A stretch of DNA of 64,000 bases from positions 35,525,871 to 35,589,870 of the forward strand of contig OX457037.1 of NCBI GenBank assembly GCA_949752735.1, read 5' to 3'. A program made the translations under genes and the position numbers. This document shows, one piece after another, positions 12,301-21,900 of this stretch (position 1 is the first letter of the stretch; every line of letters starts with the position of its first letter). The notes under the pieces are model-generated. The model saw only the letters and a list, made by a program, of their open reading frames with translations, was not told where the DNA came from and did not search any database. This DNA is from Lumbricus terrestris (lineage: Eukaryota; Annelida; Clitellata; Crassiclitellata; Lumbricidae).

Positions 12301-13849
12301 AGCAAGGAAGGATCCTGGTAGAGTTCCAGAGTGTAGGCGTATCTCAAAAGGAAGACCATTCCAGACCACTTGGCTGACCACAGAGAAGACTCGATTCTTC
12401 ATGGTAGCAGAACCAGCAAAAGGAACTAAGAGGACTCCATTTTCAGCAGAGCGACTCCTTGAACTCCAGCATGGAGTTTGAGACATGACCATACATGTAG
12501 TTAGAGATTTGCACCATGAGGCGCGCAGCAGAGCGCAACACACGGTGAATAATGTACATGTGCATGCACATGCACATGTACATGTGCTTGTCCCTGCCCA
12601 GGGGCGGATCCAGGGGTGAGCCAAAATGGTCATGGCTCCCATTTAAAAATTGCATGGGACGTGGCCCCCCATTTGGTTTCAACAAGCCATTAAATAAATG
12701 CAGCGGGAGAGAAAAACAGGATACCTGTTAAAGAAATCGCATGGGACCTGACCCCCCATTTGATTTACCATACTCCCGACTATGATGACTGACGACGACT
12801 AAAGAAAAGGTCGTTAACTTTTTTGGCGGTTGAATTGGTATCCTTTTCCCTGAAAAATTGACCGAATGACTAAAAAAAGGTCATCAGTTTTTTCGGCGAC
12901 GAATAACACGAAATTTTTCCCCTGTCCCAGCAGCAAGACCAAACATTTTGGCTCCCCCTTCGAAAATTTCTGTATCCGCCTTTGTCCCTGCCATGTCGGT
13001 CGATTGGCGTCATTTTGACGGATATTTCTCCTATCTAGAGACCGACTTTTATAAGTAATTTCGAATTTCACATTGGAATTGACTGCGTTCGATTTGCTTC
13101 CCGTATTCATTCCTCGTTCCTGCCGCGGATGGACACATTACACGTTTAGTAGGTATTCTGTTCTGAATAATCTCGACCTTCGTAACTTGAGAATTGTGAG
13201 AATATTATTGTAGATATAATTTTATTTCTAGTAGTCAGACGTTTAACTGTGTGGAGTTGGGGTGTGCGATGAAGACTTTACTCTGGGATACTAAGAAAGA
13301 TATAATGTGGTTGAACCACCTCAACCCCGGCCATTCTCTTTCAGGGGATACGTCATTGTTCATTTAAAACAACAATTGCAGGCACAGTCATCATTGCTGT
13401 CGGCAACGAAAATATGATCATCGTCATCGCCAACGTAATTATCACCGACACTATCATCGTCATCGCCATGGGCGGAGTTTATCAGGGGCTAGGGGGGGCT
13501 AAGCCCCCAGATTAGAATACCCAGATTAATTTTTTACCATGTAAATGGTATCTTTCTCCAGGCTTAGCCCCCAAGAAGGCTTTAACCCACCCCCCCCAAG
13601 AACGGAAACCAAACTCCGCCCATGGCCATCGCCGTCTTTATCGTCGCTATCCGATATAAATGAAGTGGCGAAATAATCAATAATCGCCAAACCAGATAGT
13701 AAAATAACTAAACACTTTTGCTCACAGAAATCGTAGACAGCTTCGCGGCCAATATCAGATTCAAGAGCAACTTTTCCATCAACGTGAAACGCCAACATAA
13801 GTAGGAATATCAGATTCCAGGGGAAACAGTGAGCACCCAGCAACTTCAT
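3124..13849 (-). CDS. Unit 2: complete secreted CUB-LDLa-CUB-CUB protein gene, 9 exons
   Basis: Inferred exons in transcript order: 13726-13849, 11487-11711, 10989-11123, 10303-10425, 8857-9038, 8291-8456, 7685-7857, 7061-7229, 3124-3134. They total 1308 nt, an open frame of 435 residues. Residues 1 to about 24 form a signal peptide (MKLLGAHC then a Leu-rich core). CUB1 is about 47-161, LDLa 162-203 with six cysteines and the acidic [13 protein letters not shown] calcium cage, CUB2 203-318, CUB3 319-432. The protein ends DNH and has no membrane anchor. CUB introns are phase 1 in CUB1 and phase 0 in CUB2 and CUB3. Several N-x-S/T sites (NGT, NYS, NAS, NVT) are visible. An extracellular binding or recognition role is inferred from the domains; ligand unknown. 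The CUB3 intron starts with GC. CUB1 is clearly more divergent from units 3-5 than CUB2 and CUB3 are. The last intron (3135-7060) is unusually long. Confidence 0.85.
3351..3593. repeat. (TACA)n microsatellite, ~240 bp
   Basis: Uninterrupted TACA tetranucleotides lie in the last intron of unit 2. The YIHT and CMYV open frames over it are translations of the repeat. Confidence 0.98.
3594..5521. other. Last intron of unit 2, unassigned AT-rich sequence
   Basis: I recognise no gene or repeat family here. A 62-codon minus frame at 5197-5385 follows an acceptor-like TTTTTTTGATAG, but has no counterpart in the other units. Confidence 0.5.
5522..5622 (+). mobile_element. 5'-truncated tRNA-SINE tail
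   Basis: It carries the body GGCGTGAAACTCCGATGCAG and ends GCTATAGAAATGGATAAATA followed by (AAAT)n. The same body and tail follow the tRNA-like heads of the SINEs at 6758 and 10001. Confidence 0.75.
5875..6152. repeat. (TACA)n microsatellite, ~275 bp
   Basis: Second long TACA array in the same intron, with one CATG interruption near its right end. A short (ACAG) stretch follows at about 6175. Confidence 0.98.
6758..6992 (+). mobile_element. tRNA-derived SINE, family 1 (near full length)
   Basis: The head has a pol III A-box-like GGTGTAGTGG and a B box GGTTCGAATCC. The shared body follows (GGCGTGAAACTCCGATTCAG), then a tail with GCGCTATAACAAGTGCACAT and (ACAA)n. It sits in the last intron of unit 2 in antisense orientation to the gene. 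Related copies: 10001-10248 (+), 50395-50585 (-), 62130-62325 (-), plus truncated tails at 5522 and 8141. Confidence 0.85.
7061..7857 (-). CDS. Unit 2 CUB3 exon pair with a GC-AG intron
   Basis: Exon 7 (7685-7857) encodes a canonical CUB N-half ([18 protein letters not shown]...EECCDFVE). Exon 8 (7061-7229) encodes the C-half starting LSCLDNAEF. The 5' splice site is GAG|GCAAGT instead of GT. The alternative GTATAG four bases later would break the frame into exon 8. Unit 3 has GTAAGT at the same place, and unit 4 has GCGAGT. Confidence 0.7.
7861..7888. repeat. (CAAAT)n tract beside the CUB3 acceptor
   Basis: Pentanucleotide repeat directly upstream (on the gene strand) of the exon 7 acceptor. 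Shorter versions occur at the same place in units 3 (17465) and 4 (37980). Confidence 0.8.
8141..8246 (+). mobile_element. 5'-truncated family 1 SINE tail
   Basis: Carries GGCGTGAAACTCCGATTCAG and ends GCTATAACAAGTGCACATAC. The tRNA-like head is missing. It lies immediately 3' of the exon 6 donor, in the intron between CUB2 and CUB3. Confidence 0.75.
9277..9349. repeat. (CT)n microsatellite
   Basis: Pure CT dinucleotide run in the intron between the LDLa and CUB2 exons of unit 2. Confidence 0.97.
9640..9860 (+). mobile_element. tRNA-derived SINE, family 2
   Basis: Head with A-box-like GCGGTGGTATAGCG and B box GGTTCGAATCT. The body differs from family 1 (AAAACCACCTCACTCATCTC, CCCAGGGGCGTAAAGCCAAT) and ends in (CATCAT). 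The same body recurs at 49480-49610. Confidence 0.75.
10001..10248 (+). mobile_element. tRNA-derived SINE, family 1 (near full length)
   Basis: A-box-like GGTGGTGTAGTGG, B-box-like GGTTTGAATCC, the shared GGCGTGAAACTCCGATGCAG body, and an (AAAT)n tail. It follows a TATA-rich tract. Confidence 0.85.
10590..10860 (+). mobile_element. LINE 3' fragment
   Basis: Reads RDVLH.LPVSFRIVFKLSFL with interruptions, resembling the C-terminal 'W.PI..RI.FK...L' segment of CR1/jockey-like reverse transcriptases. It is antisense in intron 3 of unit 2, next to the LDLa exon. Degenerate. Confidence 0.5.
11262..11490. repeat. ~115-bp tandem duplication at the unit 2 exon 2 donor
   Basis: Two copies of a ~115-bp segment lie head to tail (about 11262-11376 and 11380-11490). 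Shared landmarks are CTGAAAAATAAAAACTTTT, ACAAGAAAATATTTGTTTGC, CTGAAATTTAATCGATT, and GACATAGGATGATTTTCGTAC. The last landmark covers the GTACGA donor of exon 2, so a decoy donor sits ~115 bp into the intron. Confidence 0.75.
12240..12560 (-). mobile_element. LINE 3' fragment
   Basis: On the minus strand a frame reads [10 protein letters not shown], and an adjacent frame reads NRVFSVVSQVVWNGLPFEIR. These correspond to the C-terminal 'F.V..P..WN.LP..IR' region of jockey/CR1-like reverse transcriptases. It is frame-broken and 5'-truncated, lying in intron 1 of unit 2. Confidence 0.6.
12599..12984. mobile_element. hAT-like MITE (CAGGGGCGGATCCAG ends), 386 bp
   Basis: Left end CAGGGGCGGATCCAG, right end CTGTATCCGCCTTTG (imperfect inverted repeats). 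It is flanked by the 8-bp direct repeat TCCCTGCC at 12591-12598 and 12985-12992. No transposase is encoded. The 8-bp duplication and CAG start fit hAT-type mobilisation. Confidence 0.8.
13467..13624. mobile_element. MITE with CATGGGCGGAGTTT inverted ends, 158 bp
   Basis: The terminal inverted repeats are perfect over the first 14 bases. Flanks GTCATCGC and GCCATCGC are an 8-bp target duplication with one change. The interior has GGGGGGGCTAAGCCCCC-type palindromic stretches. Relatives lie at 58270-58430 and 52868-53173. Confidence 0.8.
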
Positions 13850-14500
13850 AATCTGTGTGTAGAGTCAGAGCGGGTAATATCGACTGAAAATATATTAGGC
13901 CTAAAATACTGCACGTTGTTCTAAATAATTTAAATATCTATAATTATATCACGTTGCGTTTCAATAGTTCGCGGAAGTCCAGATCTTTGTGAAAACATTT
14001 TCTGTCTATAAGTTCACGAATCTGTCATATCGTTCATCTGTGTGCTGATAAAACGTTATCGCATGGACAATAGACCTTCGTTCGATAGTCGCACTTAAAA
14101 GAGTGAGATAGCAGTTACTAATCATAAGCACGCTTCAATATTCGTACGATATTATAATAAATAGTCAATAGCATGATATAGGCCTACATGTCTTGAGTAG
14201 CCTACTGTACTCCTCTTCAGAATTTGAAAGAACCGATGGATTAGGTGTAATTATTATTCGGTCTTCCTGTTGTCATAAAATATTCAGAAAGCGAGAGCCT
14301 TAGAGCAGGGAAGACGGGAGGCGTCTAGAAATAGTGAAGTTTCAAAGTGTAGGCCTATATCCGAAATCGAGAAAAATATTAAATAATAAGCGATAATTAA
14401 ATAATAATAATCTAAGATAAATATTAAATAATAAGCGTTACAGCAGATCAAAATTTGAATCATCTGCTATCTACCGGAATATCAGATATTCTCTTTCTTA
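13850..14500. promoter_or_regulatory. Upstream region of unit 2, conserved with units 3 and 4
   Basis: About 650 bp upstream of the ATG align by eye with 32049-32739 and 54225-54890. Shared landmarks are GTGTGTAGAGTCAGAGC, GTCGCACTTAAAAGAG and CATGATATAGGCCTACATGT. The conservation may reflect recent duplication as much as function. No clear TATA box stands out. Confidence 0.55.
14047..14060. promoter_or_regulatory. Inverted GATA-motif pair upstream of unit 2
   Basis: GATAA-AACG-TTATC, about 198 bp upstream of the ATG. The same pair lies at 32238 and 54414, and with a 3-bp spacer at 537. Confidence 0.45.
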
Positions 14501-14507
14501 CCTATAA

Positions 14508-14830
14508 GATGTTCTTGGGTACAGCTCCTCGTTACCTCTGTGATCTTTATTAGGCGACCTATCTCAACTACCACTGGACGTCTACTCCGCTTTTTAGACC
14601 GTCATGACCTTATACCACGGTCTCGGACTGCTACAGCCAAGTATCGTGCCTTTGCTTCTGTCGGCCCTTTGCTGTGGAATAGCCTCCTTACGATAATTCG
14701 TACTCGGATCTTATCTGGAAGCACTGCTGTTTCTGCGCCTCTCCTTAAAACTTTTCTTTTTCCAAGGGGATCTTCGCACTGGGAGCGCCTCTGATTAGTT
14801 TGTACTGTGAGAGGCGCTTTATAAATACAA
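14508..14830 (+). mobile_element. LINE 3' fragment
   Basis: Reads SRTATAKYRAFASVGPLLWN then SLLTIIR and a C-terminal TFLFPRGSSHWERL, ending at 14793. This is the C-terminus of a CR1/jockey-like reverse transcriptase. The 3' tail GAGAGGCGCTTTATAAATAC resembles SINE/LINE 3' ends elsewhere in the window (26210, 50045, 61770). Confidence 0.6.
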
Positions 14831-15157
14831 AATAGTATAGCATAGTATTATTGAAAATAACAGAATCTATGTATGCCTAAAGTCAGAGATCACAGATACA
14901 TGTAGTCCCGCAGGATTAAATTTAGCCGGTTACAGATAATTAATTAAGAAGGACTTTAACCAACTGGAAATTGTGGACCGTTTTACAGAGATCACGTTGT
15001 GTAAGTTCAATAGAATGGGCCTCAAGCGCTTTAGTGAATTTCCCACTGAACAACACATGTCGCCAAAGAATTCACAGTTTATGGTAACAGACTAGAAATC
15101 ATCTCTGATTAATTATAAAGGGAGACTTCAACTACTAGCCTATAGGCCCTATAATAA

Positions 15158-15347
15158 CAGGGCTGTTTTAAAGGAATTTTTAGAACTGCACAGCCCCTTC
15201 TTTTACTTCCCATCCTCCATGGTAAATTACTACCAATCGGAGGACAATGACCTTTTTTGCTGGTTTTAACTGTACAGAAGTGCTTCTACAACTGCACAAA
15301 TCCATTTAGAACTGCACATTTTGTGTAGAACTGCGTAAAAAGCCCTG
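15158..15347. mobile_element. MITE with CAGGGCT ends, ~190 bp
   Basis: Ends CAGGGCTGTTTTAAAGG and CGTAAAAAGCCCTG, with internal GAACTGCACA and AACTGCACAAATCC words. It is the same family, in opposite orientation, as 38593-38762. Units 4 and 5 lack it at the equivalent site. The target duplication is not clear here. Confidence 0.7.
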
Positions 15348-15778
15348 CTAAATAAGAAAAATGATTTTCTAACATTTCTATTGATTGTAGCCTATAATAG
15401 GTGTAATCGTAAACTCCCAATATCTAAGGCGCTGCTCTAAAACTGAGCACCAGCTTATTCACGAGCGCTGCTTTGTATCTGTGGTGTTGTCCATTCTCCA
15501 GGGATCGATGTCCAGTGGGGGTTCAAGTTCGTTTGCATGAGGACCACAGAGAGGAGGCAGTGCAGTTTCCACAGCCGGTTTTCTGCAGGAATGACATGAA
15601 AGCCTCGAAGGTGGAGAATCGGATGAATTAGGATCAAAATTCTTAAAGTCTGAGTCAAGAGTTCAATTTTAGTGGAGAACCGATGATACGCATAGAAGAG
15701 TCTAAAGCAAATCATGGTGCGTGAGTTAGTGATGATATTTTTTTAAAGTCTCAGAATCTGCTGAATTGACGATATATT

Positions 15779-15784
15779 TTTATT
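15779..15784 (-). terminator. Candidate polyadenylation signal of unit 3
   Basis: AATAAA on the minus strand, 186 nt after the stop codon. Unit 4 has the same signal in the same sequence context. Confidence 0.4.
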
Positions 15785-15969
15785 ATTACTTTTTACAGCA
15801 CTATGTCATGTAAACAAATTAAGCCACAGTAACGTTTGATCGGTTCAAGTTAAGCGAGACTATATATATATTACATATATGTATATATATATATATAATT
15901 GTCTTTCTTGTCCTTTTTTACTTTTTTCTGGATTCATCGTTTCATAGCTCCATTTGGAAAGGTTCGTTA

Positions 15970-18900
15970 TCAATGGTTATCTGTAAAACAAAGAAATATG
16001 CATTACATATTAAATATACAATTACACATATTATATATATATATATAATTATCTTCTGTAGACACTAGACAGCCACACAAGCTGACGGTCAGACAGACTC
16101 AAGGACCGATTCTCGAGCGTTAATGTCCTGCACTATACAGGGTGGGCCATGAAAAAACCCTACTATTTTTGCCAATATTTTGAGATCCGACATAATAAAA
16201 TCGCGTTTTTGTTACTTTCTGCTGCATTTCGTTTTTGAATCGTCAAAAACAGTGGGTGGTCTCACTAAAAGTGATATAAATTTTCTTCTGTATGAAATAT
16301 TTTGCTGAAATTTGGCGATTGTACGTAAAACATGAATTGCCTTTAAGTCTGTAAATTTTGATTTAGAAATTCTTACTTCTGGCCAAGATATTTGCAGAAA
16401 ACCGTAAGGGGGATCTTTGCTATGACCCACCTTCTAGATGCGTCATATACATGTTTGGATACATACAAAGTCATACATGCATGTACTGTGGTCCATTGTA
16501 CAATGCCCATGCATGCAACACCATATGCATAAAATATTGTATACATGTGGGACGCGGAGTTTTTATTGACGATGAATGTCAACTGTTCTTTAAACTCCGA
16601 GGCTGGCAAAGAAACTCTTCCACAGTTCCACTCACCTGGATCCGGAGAAACAATGTATGCCAGGTTGAATCCGTCCTGAACAACAGTGTCATCAGAGTAG
16701 AACCAAACAAGTACTTGGGTGCATCGAGGAATTTCCAGCTTCGTTGGAATGGACGTTCCCGTAAAACGATACGATCCAAACTCTGCGTTGTCTAGGCAAC
16801 TCAGCTGAAATAGAGAAAATGTTAGCAACTACTGCTTTAGGTGAGATTTTGTATAAAGTTGAGGATTTACTCCTCATAACTCCACCTATTTCCGTTGACT
16901 ATTTGTTTTCTGCAGACATTTCGCTGCTGTCTATTTTACTGAAACGGGTCCAGACAATCTCTAGTTCAAGTTTCATTTTCACGTGTAGCAATCGATAGCC
17001 TAGAGGAGTGTTGAAAATTAAAAAACTTAAAGTTAAATTGAATTCGAACAGTAAACCATTAAATGTTAAAAGCAAAATAAATCCATAGGCAGAACTTACA
17101 AGTATATATAAAACTTGGGAATTTATTCCTAAATAATATAACAATGACTTACAAAGCCTTCATTAAAGCCCTAGGACTATAAAACCATAAACATTGCATC
17201 TGCGGTTTCTACTTTGTTTATGAAGTCGCTAAATGGTACTTTGATCATTATAGACTGTATAGAAAACGCCGGGAAATTGTACTTACCTCAACAAAGTCGC
17301 AGCATTCCTCTACGTTCATATATTGAAAGGTGATGGCAAATGTGCTTCTCAAACGGGACCAGATGATGTTGGAGCAGTTCTGGTTGTTGTCGTAGACACT
17401 GGGATAATTCGGAGATGAGACGATACCATTTGATCCAGTATACACAGTATCACCGCAACCTAAATCATATCAAATCAAATAAGATTCAGTAGCAAAGACA
17501 TTCACATTGCATGTTTTGTAGAACAAGTATTTTATATAGCAAGCAAAAACTTTACCAAACAAAAGTCAGGTAGGCTTGAGCATGTAGTAACAGCATAGCA
17601 TGCTGGGTCACTCGACTCATGAGGATAAGAAGTTCGAAGGATCATCTAGTCATTCTCATTATAGCCTACATGCAGTCAGGCTGAGTGGAGAAAGGGGAAC
17701 AAGAATCGACACCGTGAAAAGATACATCCAAGGTTATCAGTAATTAATTTGATCAGACTGATAAAGACGAACAGAAGAAGCAGTAGGCTATACTAGCAAT
17801 TAAGACAACTGCCGGAGGGGGGTTTCTAAAAGTCGTTAGCCCTACATAAATTGCCAGAGGCAGACATTAAATCCTGATCATCTTAAATCTACTATTATTT
17901 AGTATAGGCTACTCGACCGTATAGGCTACTCGACCGTATAGGCTACGATTTATCGTTACTTTAATTGATTTCATGCCACTTTATTATTCAGTTCTGCCGT
18001 AAATCCTTAATTTGTCGAAAGTATGATATTCTAATCTGTCCACACTCCATCGTCTGATCGTCATTGTCTGTAACCGGTGTACTTGAACACTTTAGAATGC
18101 ATAAATAATGCTAACCCCAGGGCTTTTTAACGTGCAGTTGAACAAGCACTTTTGTACAGTTAAAACTAGCAAAAAGCTCATTGTCCTACGATTTTAAGTA
18201 AGTTACCATGGATGAAGGGGAAGGAAAGAAGGAGTTGTACAATTCTAAAAATTCCTTAAAAACAGCTGTGACACAAGTGCACAAGTGCACAAGTGTTTTC
18301 TTGCGTCATCTGTACTTAAGGAGCTATTAACTCGCTGTCCTTACAAGAGAAGTCTACCAGTTACCGTGCAGATAACCTAGTCGCTCGCTGTCGTGAATTT
18401 CTGCAACCTACGACATGCATTTCTTTCACCTTCTCCGTGTAATTATACAAGCACTTTTGAAACCATTGCACTTGATTGCGGTCTTGTATGTTGATCGCTA
18501 GTTTTTTTTAAAGAGACGCTATATAAATCCACGAGACCACGACTACCGGAACGGTTAGCGTTACGCACACTGTATCGAAGCAGCGTTGGCGTAACGTTGG
18601 TGAACCTAATGATTACCTCCGAGACTGATGTGGTAATCCAGATTGAAACCAGTGGAGACTGTAGCACTGTTTGTGACAAAGTTGATTACTGCTTCACTGC
18701 ACCAAGGAATGGAAAATGGTTGAGGTCGGACAGATCCAGAGTATCTCACTGAAGGGTAGATTGGGTTCGTCGCACAGCTGATCTATATGCAGGAATAAGA
18801 AACAGTGTGAAACACTCAAAAACCATGCAATCCTCTCAACCTTCCTTTCTCCGTCAGTTGTTGACTGTCCAACCGCTCTATTCCACCCGTTCTTCCTCCA

Positions 18901-21900
18901 CCCTGACTCTGCTCCGCCATCCCGTCATCTCGCCACTCAAATTTGCTAATCGCTCCATATATCCTATCCATAGATGCTTCGCCTCTTTGCAACGATCTCC
19001 CCAGTTAAGACAAATATCTATTTTATTGGTCAATTAATATATCTACACATTCACCTTACGAACTAAGCCTCACCACTCGCAAGCTTTCCGCAGGTCTACC
19101 TCTCAAAACTGACAACATTATTTTTTCACAAACACTATCCTTCTTCTTCTTCTTCTTCTTCTTCTTCTTCTTCTTCTTCTTCTAATTCTTCTTCTTCTTC
19201 TTCTAATTCTTCTTCTTCTTCTTCTAATTCTTCTTCTAATTCTCCTCACCTCCCTCGTCGTTTCAACTCTAAACATCATCCACCTTAGCCGTCCGTCTGT
19301 CTGCCTGCCTGACTCTCCGGATTTTGACCTTCTGCTTGTCGCTTTTGTTTTGATTAACCGCCTGTGAAGAAGCTGGCTCTCGCGACCTCGCTTTTACGGA
19401 TCTGACTTTTGAAGCGGAACATAGGCCCTACTGAAAAATAAAATAAGGTAAAAACATACTAACCGTCACATTATCGCAACACTCCTCAGTATCGAACGCT
19501 TTGAAGATGATGGCTATCGAACTGGACGACGATGAAGCATTGACGTAGTAATCGCAGGAGAAGTAGTTGGTGTAGTTTCCAGGGTAGTTTGGTGAACTGA
19601 TGACTCCGGTCGGACCGTGGTACGATGTGCCATTACAATCTATGACTACAAACAAATTCATTCAATGAAATATCTCAGTCAAAGAACTTAACGTGTACAC
19701 ATCAATAGTATTACGATACGACAGAATTAGTTAATCAATTTCAGGGTCAGACGATGCGACCACATAAATTTGGAACAGCCTAGATGATACAACCTCAGGA
19801 ATGGGTCCATGAAATCTGTTAATTGATCTGATAAAATATGGAGCTTGGACAGAGACATGACATTGTACCGAGTGTCCTTTCTCTGTGCACTCTAAGATCT
19901 TTGTTCCAATTTAAGCAACAGAAAGATGTGATGCAATGAAACAATTAGAGGCAGAGCGAAGGGCTCTGCGAGCCAGGACAACAGATATTGGACAGCACAT
20001 GAAGTTCACATACATGTAGGTATGTCGGGGCATAGCCAAGGAGACAACGCCAAACCAGTGAAGCAATATATTCGATGCGCTGTGAGATAGGAAGCCAGTG
20101 TAGAGTATCATGCATGTAAGATGAGACAGAGGCATATTTAGGTATTCGCCCAATGAGCCGGGCTGCAGACCGAAGAACACGGTCTATAGTCTGAATATAA
20201 ATAATTGAGGCAAACCAACCAGAATAGAGCAACAGTAGTCCAAGTTGGCTGGTGACAAAAGCATGGACAAGGGTAGCAGCAGAATCATGCGATAGGGAGC
20301 GAGAGATGACCAGTAGCTGACGAATTTGGTAGCAACAGCCACGAGTCAGCTGATTGACATACTTTTAGAAACTAAGTTCTTCATCCAGTGTAACACCCAA
20401 GTCCCGGAGAGAATCCAAAAAGGTAACAGAGGGAAATGCTTTAGCCACAGCACAAGGATCAACACTATAGTCTTGCCAGTCGTCTACGTTCGCGCAGCCA
20501 GATGAATTGAGTCTTGGAAGCGTTAAGTAGGAGACGGTTAGAGGCTAACCAGCTAGCCAGCTTATCCATAGCATGACACATTTGCTGAACCACTACCAGG
20601 GTAGCAGTGGGTATACACGCTTGAACATCATCAGCATATAGCTCTAGCTATAGTGAAAAAGACCACATGTATTACTATTTTTTTCTTTTTATATTATTAT
20701 CATCATCATCATCATCATTATCATTTTATAGGACAAAATCATGTGTTAAGCACGATTATGCATTTAACGAACGCCGTTATAGATTAGGTCTAGGATAAGA
20801 ACGACATGTACATGTATATGCGGTTCTAGGGCAATTACCCCCTGGACAATTACCCCCGGACAATTACCCCCGACAATTACCCCTGGACAATTACCCCCCC
20901 GGACAATTACCCCCCGGACAACTACCTCCCGTGCCAATTACCCCCCGGACAACCACCCCCGCGCCAATTACCTCCTGGACAATTACCCCCCCGTACCAAT
21001 TCCCCCCCGGACAATTACCCCCCCATGCCAATAAACGCAAGTTAGTGTTAAACGTTCAAGAAAAATATTAAATAACCTCCAATCTAAAAACGGTTGTAAG
21101 CTAGTTGGAACGCCTGCCTAATAAAATATTTAAATGTCATCGATAGAAGTCTGGATTCAGTTTGTAAATTATTAAATAAAATCCAACCTAATTACGGTTC
21201 TAAGCTAGTTCTAACGCCTGCCTAATAAAATACTTAAATGTTTATCTGAAGCAGTGGCGGCGCCAGGATTTTCGTATTGAGGGGGGCTGGATTTTCGGGA
21301 AAATTTTCCGTTTCAGTCGCCAAAATTTCTGACGACCTTTTTTAAATAGTCATTTGGTAGATCGATATCTTCGAAAATGGTCCTTTTTCATAATCCGCCG
21401 AACTGTCTGTCAAACCTCGTGCGTACCTTTACGGTTATTTTTGGGGGCTAAAGAGGGTTAATCGTGCAAATATATAATTTTTACATGGGAAAAAAATGGA
21501 TGACCTTTTTTAGGGGGGCTTAACCCCCCCTAGCGCCGCTACTGATCTGAAGGTCTGACAGATACGAAGACCATGACCATGAGAATGTTCGTTTCCTCAC
21601 GCGTATACGAACAAGCTCACACTGTGCCACGGGGGGGTAGTTGTCCTGGGGGTAATTGGTACGGGGGGGTAATTGTCCGGGGGTAATTGGCCCAGGGGGT
21701 AGTTGTCCGGGGGGGTAATTGTCCTGGGGGGTAATTGTCCAGGGGGTAATTGTCGGGGGTAATTGTCCGGGGGGTTATTGTCCAGGGGGTAATTGTCCTG
21801 TCACCGTATATGCATATGCTATAGCCTATTCTTTCAAAATAGACATAGGCCTACCTCCGCAGACGTCCGTTGTTTCATCTGACCAGTCGCCGCAGTTGTC

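Larger units (their letters stand above)
14831..15969. other. Downstream flank of unit 3 (block shared with units 4 and 5)
   Basis: A block conserved at 35280-36175 and 55250-55970 contains the 3' UTR and flank. Landmarks: ACTGGAAATTGTGGACCG, CCACAGCCGGTTTTCTGCAG, and TGAAGCAAATCATGG (TAAAGC in this copy). Frames across it are not shared between copies. Confidence 0.55.

Noticed and set aside
15455..15720. Block shared by units 3, 4 and 5 considered as a further coding exon
   Set aside because: The frames differ by a 4-bp length change between copies, and it lies 3' of the stop exon; a duplicated 3' flank is simpler.
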